A stretch of 64,000 nt of DNA from contig JYIP02000004.1 of assembly GCA_001051155.2 (NCBI GenBank), positions 497,576 to 561,575 on the forward strand, in the 5' to 3' direction. The translations under genes were made by a program, and so were the position numbers. The stretch comes from Chrysoporthe austroafricana (lineage: Eukaryota > Ascomycota > Sordariomycetes > Diaporthales > Cryphonectriaceae). The notes under the pieces were generated by a model, which made no database searches, was not told where the DNA came from, and saw only the letters and a list, made by a program, of their open reading frames with translations. Shown here piece after piece: positions 23,555-35,960 of this stretch. Every line of letters begins with the position of its first letter. Position 1 is the stretch's first letter.

Positions 23555-24756
23555 CTCAGTGGAAACGAGTGTTAGCCTCGTGCCTTGAGAACAGCGACCA
23601 CGCGGCTTTATGGTTAGCTTCTGGCCTGGCCCAGCCACATAATCCAGGCGTCGTTGCCTGCGCCAAAAAAGAACGCAAGGCGTAAGCGAGCTGATATGCG
23701 ACCTAGTGAAATACGCCGGTTAATTCCTTGGCCGATAAGGGAATGAACATGGCCAGATCCCATGTCTCCTTCGCTTAGTCGAAGCTCTGGCGGTGGCTGA
23801 GGGCGGCACCGCGGCAAGGTGGTCAGCTCTCGCCAGGGTCCGGCACAGCCACCAGCACTCGTGACCACGCCATATCCACGCTGGCCTCACGCTGTCGCTG
23901 GAGGATCACTGATGACGGTGGCCGCAAATCCCACGGTGAAGACCGATGAGGCAAGGTGCACTTCAGATCCGCCTTGACGCACAATCTGCCAACACTGATG
24001 TGGGAACTTGCTGCGCAAACGGAAGAAGCGGAATGTCCCGCGACAGACGTTGCAGCAATATTTATGAATGTTCTGAGCCAAGGGTCGTCGCCGAGGAGTA
24101 GAATTCCGGGACGAGGTTGCTGAATGGCTCCGAATCGGATTTCCGGCTTTCGATTAATGAGTGCAAACCATATCGAGACGGTGAAACTGATCCCGTAATA
24201 ACCCAACTGTTTGACATCCAAAGCATATCTAATCAACACTCTGCGCGACAATTTGCTTGAAAACTCACAACCTCCTGGGATCAGGGCCCCGCACCTCTCG
24301 CCGAACTAATTACATGATGCCTCGTTTCTGAAAAAGCCCACGGACCAGCAGATATACTTGATAGACCATTGCCTAGAGAGCTCCATGGACAGCGAAAACA
24401 TCCACTCGGTGCTTCTTATACCATCGACTCAATACCACCATCATAATAAAGCATGATATGATCTGCGTTACCTAGATAGCTTGTGTTACGGCTTGGCGTA
24501 TCCCGGCGTTGCAACAATAGGGATATTTTAGCGCTCGCTTGTGTGCACGCACCTTAGTTGCATGTCGGCATGCGGAGGAAAGATTATTCGAGACATCTCC
24601 CGACAGACGTGTTCGAATGTGATGACTTTGTGTGCTCTCGCTCGCCTTCCGTGCCTTGAGCTGAGCTATGCACCACTGACCGAACATTTCGACATCACCT
24701 CAAATACAAACACGTGAGGATTTACTCAAATCAGCAAAACTGAGGATCATACGGCT
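23555..24756. other. Intergenic, possible upstream exons of the Gly/His-rich gene
   Basis: Open frames on the minus strand (23614-23868, 23823-24251) contain hydrophobic stretches and could hold upstream exons of the Gly/His-rich gene. I could not join them with confidence. The right end is the promoter of the tannase gene. Confidence 0.35.
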
Positions 24757-26671
24757 ATGAACCTGCACCTTACTCTTCTTCTCTACGTTGCCGCTGCAGC
24801 GCTGGCATCGCAGCTGGGCTCTAGGCAGAGCAGCTTTGAAGACCAGTGTTCGCAGTTCGATCCCGCAGCCGCTGGCATAGCTAACGCTACGGTCACGGAT
24901 CACGCCTTCATCACATCAGGAACCAGTATCAATTTGACAGGGAACGATCCTTCCTGCTCCCTAAAAAGCCAGACTGTCCTGGTCGACGTATGTCGAGTGG
25001 CCCTGGAGATCTCGACTACCAATCGGTCCGGCGTCGTTGCGGAAGTTTGGCTCCCGGAAGAATGGAATGGTCGTTTGGTGACCATTGGGAATGGAGGCCT
25101 TGGTGGCTGTGAGTTCGTCAGTCTTTACGGTCGAGTTTCTACTGACACTATGGACGTTTGGGCATCGACTATGGAAGCATCGCATACACGGCCGAGAACG
25201 GCTTTGCCAGTGTAGGGACGAACAATGGCCACAACGGGACCTCGGGTATCCAATTCCTGAACAACCCGGACGTGGTCGTTGACTTTGCATGGCGAGCGTA
25301 AGACTTAAGCTTCTTGGAGGCATCGGTAGCTAGCTAATTTCTGGGCCTGACAGCGTACATGTAGGAGTGGAGGCGGGCAAAGCAATGCTCTCGCCATTCT
25401 ACGGCAGCCCGGCCAACAAGTCTTACTTTCTAGGCTGCTCTCTGGGAGGCCGCCAAGCTATCAAAGCAGCAGATATGTTCCCCGAGGACTTTGATGGAAT
25501 CTCAGCAGGGTGCCCGGCTGTAGACTTCAACAATCTGTACTCCTGGCGAGCAAGCTTCTTTCCAATAACGGGCGCCGTTGGATCTGCGAGCTTTATCTCG
25601 GCGGATAAGTGGAAGACAACAATCCACAATGAAGTTCTTCAGCAATGCGACACCATTGACGGGGTGGCAGACGGCATCATTGAGGACTCCAGCCTGTGCA
25701 ACTTCGATCCTAATACGCTGGTCTGCGGCGGAGCTACTGCAAACAACTCAGCATGTCTCACCTCTGCGCAGGTCGATATAGTTCGCACGATCTTCAGTCC
25801 ATACAACTGGGGGAATAATACCCTCCTGTATCCTGCGATGAACCCAGGCAGCGAGATTTCGGCCGCAGATGGGCTATACAATGGTCAACCCTGGGCCTTC
25901 TCGGAAGGGTGGTTTAGATATGCCGTGTATAATGACCCTGACTGGGATCCTGCGAACTATTCCCTGGCAGATGCTGCGTTCGCAGACGAGATTAACCCGG
26001 GCAACATCCGTACGTGGCCAGATACCCTATCGGACTTTCAGAACAGAGGAGGCAAGATGGTGATGTATCACGGTGGACAGGACAATCAAATCAGCAGCTT
26101 CAACACCCCTCGGTACTACGAATATCTGAGGTTGGGGGTGAATTATTCCACAGGCCAGATGGATGACTTTCTTCGTTTCTTCCGGATCTCTGGCATGTTC
26201 CACTGCCAAAGCGGCCCGGGGGCCTGGGTCATTGGCCAGGCTGGCGGGTCAGCAGCTCAAGGGCCCTTCGACAAAGAGCATAACGTCCTGGCTGCGCTGG
26301 TGGCTTGGGTCGAGCAAGGCGTAGCGCCTGAGACTATGACGGGAACCAAGTACGTGAACGACACGGCTAGCTCTGGAGTGGACTTTGAGAGGGCACACTG
26401 CAGGTGGCCCATGCGGAATATCTACCTTGGGGAAGGGAGAGATCCTAAGAATGCGTCCAGCTGGCAGTGCCAGCAGATTTCGCAGGCTGATGAGCAGACG
26501 GGCGCCGACGGATCGGAATTCGCTGGGAGCACAGTCCCCGTCGCGACGACGAGCGTTGTGAGCACCGCTATGAGGACGACCATACCTGTAACGCTACTGG
26601 TCACCGTTGGTCTCCCATGTCTACTGGCGCTATTGATTTTGGATCAAGTACAGGGGGTATTTTCGGCCTAG
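24757..26671 (+). CDS. Secreted tannase / feruloyl esterase family
   Basis: Exons 24757-25108, 25162-25297 and 25354-26671 keep phase and give 601 aa. Residues 1-18 are a signal peptide. The catalytic triad and the family's disulfide-linked CS-D-HC arrangement are visible: GCSLGGRQ (Ser192 with neighbouring Cys191), YHGGQDNQIS (Asp) and FHCQSGPGAW (His-Cys). The GTNNGHNG and AGCPAVDFNNL motifs support the assignment. Such enzymes hydrolyse gallate, ferulate or related phenolic esters outside the cell. The C-terminus is Ser/Thr-rich and ends in a hydrophobic segment, unusual for tannases, suggesting membrane or GPI attachment. Intron 1 (25109-25161) begins GTGAGT and has a TACTGAC branch site, but the only join that restores IDYGS ends in GG (25160-25161), not AG. 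Read literally the gene may be mis-spliced, so it could be inactive. Confidence 0.8.
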
Positions 26672-27978
26672 TAACCCTTTATAATATACCGCCTCTCGTG
26701 GTATAAGAGGGTCACATAGCCGTCACATAACGTGGAGTTGATCTATATATTCAATGAGATATTATCCGAGCGAGGTTTTACAATCAGAATGTGGCCCTCA
26801 CGCAAAGTGCGCTTATTATGGCGCAAGATATTCTCTGGCCTCAACAAGAATAGTAGGCCTCGAGCACGCTACGCACGCAGTGTGGCAGTGACACGACGCT
26901 GCCAGGCGACCAGTCGAGAGTAAGGTGAGTCGATCCCATGCCGAAGTACACCCTCGTGAGCTGTCAGCATGCCGGATTGCGTCACTTGCATGCGCTATGT
27001 CGCGTGTCACAACGATCTTGACGAGGGAGTTCCGATACTCAATGTGTGGGATTTTCAGGGTCTTGATTTCAAATAGCCCCTACGCTTCGCTCGTAAGATT
27101 AAGAACAGGCGCTGGCATATATAAGGTGAAGCTCTCCACTAACTTCGCTGCCTGAAATGAGTACCTCACCTGAGATAACCATCACACCAAGACAGAAATA
27201 GATGCACCTGTTTGAAACGACAAGCAGAACGCAGACATGTCTCTCAATGTAATTAATAAGACCCGTTGGGCCTAGCTCAAGCTGATTGTCCCCGCGTCGG
27301 TGATTAGCCACTGACTAGCACCTCAGACAGCACTGCAACCCGAGGAACAAGAATCTTTAGAGTCCTCAGCCGGTATATCGAGCCCCGAAATTGAACACCA
27401 GGCCTCGTTTCCCTTGGCCTACAAAGACACGGAGAAAAGGGAGCCTGAAAATTTCGGAACGGCGGCAGAGGATAGCCGCAATACAGTCAAGAAGGTAGCC
27501 AAAGTGGTCAGCACTAGCTCAAAGGCTAGTTGAAAACAACATCAACACGAGGCATAGACTAGTCCGGGCTAAAAGCTGCAAGAGTTGGTGCCAAAGAAAC
27601 AGGGACCACATAATACACAAATTCTTTACATTGGGTGAGACGACCACAGAAGAGACAAAGGATAGCACATGCAAAATGAATGCCAAGATGATGAGGGGCC
27701 AAACGCACATCTTTTTGAAGCACGAATGGAAAGCCACAATTACTGAGCCCACAAGAGTCTCGATCTTGATCCTTAGACGGCTCTGGCATCCCTCTTGACA
27801 CATTTTTCCAGCATGAGTTCAATGGCAAGTGTGTGAATCGTGGCAGTCTTGCGCTATGATCAAACCGTCTCATTCCTCATATCAATGAGGATTGAAAGGG
27901 GACATGATGAGGGGATCACAGGACGTTTGAGAAGTAGACACCATTATCAAATTGCTAGCGCCCCTGGGCGTGTACTCA
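26672..27978. other. Intergenic with an orphan exon
   Basis: No complete gene. One protein-like exon (27327-27533) is listed separately. The rest shows no conserved frame. Confidence 0.45.
27327..27533 (+). other. Orphan 3' exon-like open frame
   Basis: 68 codons open from a plausible 3' splice site (CACTGAC branch, CCTCAG at 27326) to TGA. The product is acidic and polar (PEEQESLESSAGISSPEIEH, later VKKVAKVVSTSS), like the cytosolic tail of a fungal membrane protein. In-frame stop at 27312 and no Met mean it is not a gene by itself. No upstream exons could be matched, so it is probably the remnant of a lost gene. Confidence 0.35.
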
Positions 27979-29466
27979 TCATGCCTTAATGAGATGCCCA
28001 AAGTAGTCCTTGAGAAAATATGCTGACCGCTTGGCAAATCTCGTCTTCTCGGGCGACTGGAAGTCGATCCAAGTGACGCCAAACCGGTCAGTGTAGCCAG
28101 CTGACCATTCCCAATTGTCCGTGAATGTCCACCCAAAGTAAGACTTGATGACCACGCCCTCCTGTGAAGCTTTGGCCACGGCAGTGAGGTACTTGTTGAA
28201 GAAATCGATACGGTGCGGGTCCTCCAGGATGTCATCCGGACCCTTGGGCTTCCAGTCATGCTCTCCCTTTGCCGTGGTGCCATTCTCCGTGATATAGATG
28301 GGCGTCTGGTACCGACCCCAAATCCACCGCAACAACTTCGCCCAACCCCACTCCGCAGTTCTCAGCCAAGGAGTGTCGCTCTCGAGCCCACGGCTCTTCC
28401 CCGCCTTGTTGGTGTCCAGGATCTCAACGTTGCCCTTGTGGTCGTTGATATCAGCAGGCTGGTCTCCACGGTTCTTGACAAAGAAGGCCGTGTACGAGTT
28501 CATTCCGTAGACCTCGCTGCTACCCCTGATGAGCTTCTTCTCCTCGTCCGTGAAAGTCAGCAACCTGGCACCGAGCTGCGCACGCATGCAGGCAGGGTAG
28601 TCCACCTCGCCCTTGCCATACAATGGATCTGCAAACCAAGCAATCTCAAACTCGTTGGCGCGCTGCGCCGCCTCGACGTCGTTGGGATCGTTCTCGTCCC
28701 ATGGTTCAGCCCAGTTTCCATGGAGCGTGATCATAATGGTGCCCTTCTGCTTGGGTTGAAATTCCCGCTTGTACAGGTCACAGACGTAGCCGTGAGACAC
28801 AAGCTCCGTGTGCGCCACGATGAAGGGTTCCGTGCTGCTGTCGCCCTCATCATTCCTGTCACGAAAGCTTGACCGTCCTGGGGCGTGAACTCCCGCAGCG
28901 TAGCCAGCAAGTGTGTAGACTCCGGGCTCGTTGTAGGTGATCCAGTTCTTCACCCGATCGCCGAACCGCTCGAAGCAAATACGTGCGTAGCGCACGAAGT
29001 CGGGCGTGTACCTCTCCTTGTCCAGCATGCCACCGTACCGGTCCTCCAGCGCTTGGGGCGTGTCCCAGTGGAACAAGGTGACAAAGGGTGTGATGCCATT
29101 TGCCAGCAGCTCATCGATCAGCTTGCTGTAATACTCGATGCCCTTTTCGTTGACCGGATCATCTCTGCCTCCCAACGGAATAATCCTGCTCCACGCCAGC
29201 GAGAAGCGGTACGCTGTCACGCCGTACTCTTTCATGCGAGCGACATCTTCCTTGTAGAAGTCGTAAGACCGCACGGCATCCTCATTGGTGCTGCCGTCTT
29301 TGATACGCTTGGGCTCTTGGTGCCATTTGTCCCATATCGAGATGCCTTTCCCGTCTTTGTTCCAAGCTCCTTCAACTTGTGCAGCGGCGGTTGCGAAGCC
29401 CCAGTGGAAGTCGGAAGGGAGGGAGCCCTTGAGGGCCGGATCGAAATCGGCGGTCGAATAGCTCAT
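27979..29466 (-). CDS. GH1 beta-glucosidase
   Basis: Single exon, 495 aa, full length for GH1. The acid/base Glu is in TYNEP (E180) and the nucleophile Glu in ITENG (E394); the N-terminal signature FHWGFATAAAQVEGAW and the glycone-binding WSAGYTDRFG are also present. There is no signal peptide, so the enzyme is intracellular, as usual for fungal GH1. It hydrolyses beta-glucosides such as cellobiose and can transglycosylate; in cellulolytic fungi these enzymes process imported cellodextrins and help form inducers. Coding sequence is intact and codon use is even. Confidence 0.95.
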   Translation of the reverse strand: MSYSTADFDPALKGSLPSDFHWGFATAAAQVEGAWNKDGKGISIWDKWHQEPKRIKDGSTNEDAVRSYDFYKEDVARMKEYGVTAYRFSLAWSRIIPLGGRDDPVNEKGIEYYSKLIDELLANGITPFVTLFHWDTPQALEDRYGGMLDKERYTPDFVRYARICFERFGDRVKNWITYNEPGVYTLAGYAAGVHAPGRSSFRDRNDEGDSSTEPFIVAHTELVSHGYVCDLYKREFQPKQKGTIMITLHGNWAEPWDENDPNDVEAAQRANEFEIAWFADPLYGKGEVDYPACMRAQLGARLLTFTDEEKKLIRGSSEVYGMNSYTAFFVKNRGDQPADINDHKGNVEILDTNKAGKSRGLESDTPWLRTAEWGWAKLLRWIWGRYQTPIYITENGTTAKGEHDWKPKGPDDILEDPHRIDFFNKYLTAVAKASQEGVVIKSYFGWTFTDNWEWSAGYTDRFGVTWIDFQSPEKTRFAKRSAYFLKDYFGHLIKA

Positions 29467-30247
29467 GGTGCGCGTCGTGCCCAGTTGTTCTAGCAGTCTG
29501 TCGTCTAAGACCTCGTCGCTGAAGGCAGCGCAGTGATGGGTATAACGGAGATAAAGAATATTAAGAGGAATATAAAAGGAGCCGGAAACACCCCAAAAGA
29601 CGCCGTACCGGAGACCTCAGGGCGGCTCCGAGAACGCCGCACGGCTGCCCCGAGGCCGGGTCACTCCCATGGCAGTGCTGGGCTGCAGTGAAGCGTCGTC
29701 ATTCGTGGAAATGAGCTGTATCGGCGAAGTTGTGACCGACATTGTCGGCGAGATACCGGGCCATCGTCGGGTGATGTCAAGAGCAGCTCTGTTCAGCGGG
29801 AGCTCGGCCCGCCAATGCGGGGTCGTTGCTGAGGCCTCGAGCGCCTCCCCCCCTCTCACAACCAGGGGTCAACCAGGGGTATTCATGAGCCAGATATTCA
29901 TACAAAATAGGACTCATCCTCTTATTCTACAGAAGATCAGGTATTGATCTCCAATTTCTCAAGGGTCGTTGGCTTCACAAAAGCATCACATAATCAATCA
30001 TTCACGAGTGGATAGTCTTCTTCAAGAGATGGATGCCATCCATGTCAGAATCAGTTCTGCATTTTCCCTGTCCTATATTCAGTGTATTTTTTTTTTCTGC
30101 CTCTCTTCTGTTTAATCCTGTTCCTGCAACTTTGTATCTGACCACATTGTATACTGATTGGTGACAATACTTAGGCTGAAAACACCTATAGTCCTGTACC
30201 TACTAGGACGAGTTCAGGTCTGGGCTGCCCAACACTTTCTTTTCCAC
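29467..30247. other. Intergenic, GH1 promoter and OMT 3' end
   Basis: Holds the GH1 promoter and the 3' flank of the O-methyltransferase gene, with a T-rich tract near 30087-30097. No gene seen. Confidence 0.5.
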
Positions 30248-31148
30248 TCAAACCGCCACAACCCGGCTCGCTTCCACGATAGACTATTAACAGAGTCAGA
30301 AGAGACTATCTTTTCAAAGCTTGCTAGGGTAACATCGGTTACTTACCGGACCACGCTCATTCCCTGTTTGCAGGGACTCGCTCTCATACTTAACCGGCCC
30401 CTCTCCTCCCTTCTTGACGTGCGCAACATAGTCAGGTGCACCAGGCATGTCGGTGTTGTCAGCAAGCGCCAGAGACCCGACGTGGAAGAGCTTGAGGTCC
30501 TCGCAGAGCTTCAGGTCCGGGAGGTAGTACTTCTCCCAGTGGTCTATGAAGACCACGTCGAGCTGGCCTGGCTTCAACCGACCTTCCGCATGCAGCTTCT
30601 TCAGGCTCTCGGATCCAGGGCCAACAAACACCTCGATCACGTTGTCGAGGCCAGCGGTCTTGATGATGTCTCTCGCGGTCGCGGCGACGCTCTCGTCAAA
30701 CTCGAACGTGAACACCTTGATGTCCTTGGCATCTGCGCCGTGGAAGTCCTGCAGCATCGCGGCCCACCCGATGGCGGAGGTGCCGACGAACGTGCCAAAC
30801 TCGACGACGGTCTTGGGCTTAGGCTCCATAGCGGCGAGGGCGCCCTTTGATACGTTGAGCTTGGCAGACCTGAAGATCATAGGCAGCCTCTTCTCGTTGG
30901 CAAACGTCTCGATTTCCTGGACCAGGTCCCAGGGCTTGCCGGTGAACTTGCCAGCTGGCTGGGACAGGATGTGGTCCCGGAGCTCGCTTTGCCGCGTTGC
31001 GGACCATGGCCCATGGCCCTGAGAAACCTCGTTAGTTTAGAATTCAAGTTTCACCCTGGGGGCTCGGGCGGGAGCATTGTGTACACAAGGCCACTGTACA
31101 CCGTCGGACACGACTCACGTCTGGGTGGTTCTTCTTCTGCGGCTCCAT
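30248..31148 (-). CDS. Catechol-type O-methyltransferase
   Basis: Proposed exons 31148-31119, 31018-30347 and 30283-30248, 245 aa. The small first exon (MEPQKKNHPD) and last exon (SIVEASRVVAV) are inferred from strong splice sites (GTGAGT with a CTAAC branch; GTAAGT with a TTCTGAC branch) and phase. The core exon is certain. It carries SAM motif I as VVEFGTFVGTSAIGWA and the catechol-OMT metal-site motif DVVFIDHWEKYY, placing it in the COMT-like, Mg2+-dependent small OMT family. The substrate is likely a catechol or similar phenol but is not determined. It faces the Old Yellow Enzyme gene in divergent orientation. Confidence 0.8.
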
Positions 31149-33515
<2,367 letters not shown>

Positions 33516-35172
33516 GTGATGTTTTCTCTTCCAAGGGTTTTACATACTCTAATAATTACAGGTAAATGGCCCTCTGGATAGACGAGTATCAGAGATCTGG
33601 ACTAAGACTGCGCTTCATGAGCGAAGGAGGCATTTCGTAGAATTACCTGCAGGCAAGCGATGTGTAGAAGCAGGGTTTGAATAGATTATCTTATCATGTT
33701 GAAAAGCAGTATTCTCTAAAAAAAAAAAAAAAAAAAAACAATACAACTTGTCCCACTTGTTGTCCTATACTTTCAGATTTTGGCTTGTAAGTCTAGACAC
33801 AAGATCTGTTCATCTTGTTGCGCAAATTTGACACTACAGCTACTTTTTGAAGCTTACCATCTTGTTTTAAACGTGTTTTGTCCTGCAACGACTGAGTTAC
33901 CTCTGCCTGAGAATCGACGTTTACTGAAATGGGTGAGATCCACATTCAGGATCGACAATGTCCAGGCCAGCTCGTTTTGCAACACTTGCAGTCGGCGCCT
34001 CGAGAACGACACCATAAGCAACAAGCCAACATCTGACCGCCACTGTATTGACTTGTGTGTCACTAGCTCAGAATCAGCGGGCAAAGCATTTCATCAAAGG
34101 AAAACATCAAGATAATATTATTGGCACCGGCAAAAGAGGCCGCTAGCCCAGCTCTCTTGCTCGTGACCCCGTGCATTGGTTTCTATATTCAGCCTGATCC
34201 TAAGCGGCCTTATGGTGAAGGATCTCAGAGACGAAAGAATCATATTCAACTTATATCAGCAAAGTGCATCATTTATGTTTTCGCCTCGGAAACACAATTC
34301 GTTTCCGTCTGGTATCTTTGAGCTACGTGTTATACACTGATAAAATTCTTGGCGTGATCCTCTTTCCACCCTGTGATCAGTCATTGTTGATGAGCTTTCG
34401 CCGCGTAATGCAATATTTAAAAATCATCATATTCGTGTAGCGGACAATTCAAACAAATCCTGTCCTGTCAGAGATAAAGCTCGGATGCTCACAAGGTTCA
34501 TCGACAGAAACAAAAGATCATATACGCTAGTAGCTGCGGTTGACTTTCAACAATTGAATACGACAACAAGGTTTTCCCAGCGCGAAACCGTAATTTGTCA
34601 CTCATTCTCTCTACTAAATCACTGTAGCTGATTCAGTTGCCTGTTGGAAACATCACACATTAATAGTCGGTGTAATCCTGCCAAAGTTGGAGTGGTTTCT
34701 GGTATGTTCCCTCACTGGGCTCCGCCGGAGTATGTAGCGAGGCTATGCGCCAGTTGCTGTATGAAATTTCGGATAGCAGCGGAATACCAAGACAAATTAT
34801 ACTAAGCAAAAAGTAGTTCTTGCCATCGGAGAGAATCTTGCAGGCTCAAGAGGGAATGTCAAAGAGGAACAGACTACTCGAGCATCCAGGCAATCAATGC
34901 ACACTCCCGCTGGATAATCACGAGCACGCTGCCATGCTTCTAGTCTTAGCCGGTCCCTTAGTAATATCATTCGGCAGAGTTTTCATCTAGGCTGGACAGC
35001 TGCTTGCCGCCTTTTAGTCAAGCGTAGATATTGACGTCAGTCTTGATTTTTGTCCTGAGAATCTGATGAAACTAACACTAACAAATCTAATTCACAGATT
35101 ATCATTGTTCCCGATCGATGCACAGAGATCTATGACCATATGAGGTTAACTGCTAGTCAGGAATAGACAGCT
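33516..35172. other. Intergenic 1.66 kb
   Basis: No gene supported. A 21-A run lies at 33718-33738. A 111-codon frame at 33780-34115 contains CSSCC and CNTC pairs but nothing identifiable. Confidence 0.45.
33718..33738 (+). repeat. Poly(A) tract, 21 nt
   Basis: Uninterrupted A run about 200 nt past the OYE stop codon. It could be a simple tract or the tail of an old retroposed sequence; no target-site duplication was identified. Confidence 0.8.
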
Positions 35173-35727
35173 ATGGGAGACACGAACATGGCAGTATCTG
35201 CAACTACTGGGGATCAAGAACTGAAAGCTCCACCGTCCTCAGCATTACCGACGCCGGCTTTAGAGTCTCCTACTCTCCTGTACACATATGAGATTGGACG
35301 AGGCGAGACTGGAGTCCTCTCTTTCGAGCCATACAAGAGCCTCATCCTGCCATACTGGGCATTTCGTACCGTGCCCATTGCTCGAAACTCCTCCCAGATT
35401 CTATGGTCCATCTTTCAATCATATGTAGCCCGACAAGATTTTGTTGGTGCGGATATGACGCGGAAGTTCATTCAGATGGGCATGACGAGAGCGCGAAGAT
35501 ATGCAAACCACAAAGGAGGGAGGAAGTACGCCAAGGATACAGGAAAGAAGCTAGAGAAGTGGTCCGGGGGAACTAAGGAAGACATGAGGAAGAGGAAGGA
35601 GAAGGCTGATGCCAGCGAGGTCTTCAAGGAAGTCTGGAGAAGATGTATCGAGTCTAGAGAGTACAAGACTCTAAAGCAGGAATGGATGGAACGAAAAAAG
35701 CAGTTCCAAAAGGCCAAGAATCGCTAG
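35173..35727 (+). CDS. DUF4385-family protein
   Basis: Single exon, 184 aa. After 35 variable Ser/Thr/Pro-rich residues the conserved core begins (YEIGRGETGVLSFEPYKS) and includes the family hallmarks SYVARQDFVGADMTRKFIQMG and TRARRYANHKGG. The C-terminal third is a Lys/Glu/Arg-rich helix. The domain occurs in bacteria and scattered fungi and has no established function. The basic, helical composition would suit nucleic-acid contact, but that is inference. It precedes the NACHT remnant by about 230 bp. Confidence 0.75.
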   Translation: MGDTNMAVSATTGDQELKAPPSSALPTPALESPTLLYTYEIGRGETGVLSFEPYKSLILPYWAFRTVPIARNSSQILWSIFQSYVARQDFVGADMTRKFIQMGMTRARRYANHKGGRKYAKDTGKKLEKWSGGTKEDMRKRKEKADASEVFKEVWRRCIESREYKTLKQEWMERKKQFQKAKNR

Positions 35728-35960
35728 ATGTTTTCGCGTCGCTGCCAGCAGCAAGTATAATAGAAAAGGACCTCGAATACTCAAGACTAGTAGCTTAAAA
35801 ATGTTCTAGGTCATCTCAAATATATTTGACATCGGTCCTGATGGATTCTAACTCTTGAATACTGGCCTGATAGTATGTCGCGAAGTCGTGCAGTCCAAGA
35901 GACGGTACCTGTTTCGCTTTGCTGTAAGTGCATCTCCACTGTAACATTCCCTCTTCTGAG

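Noticed and set aside
33780..34115. 111-codon frame with Cys pairs
   Set aside because: Spacing fits no zinc-finger pattern and no other support.
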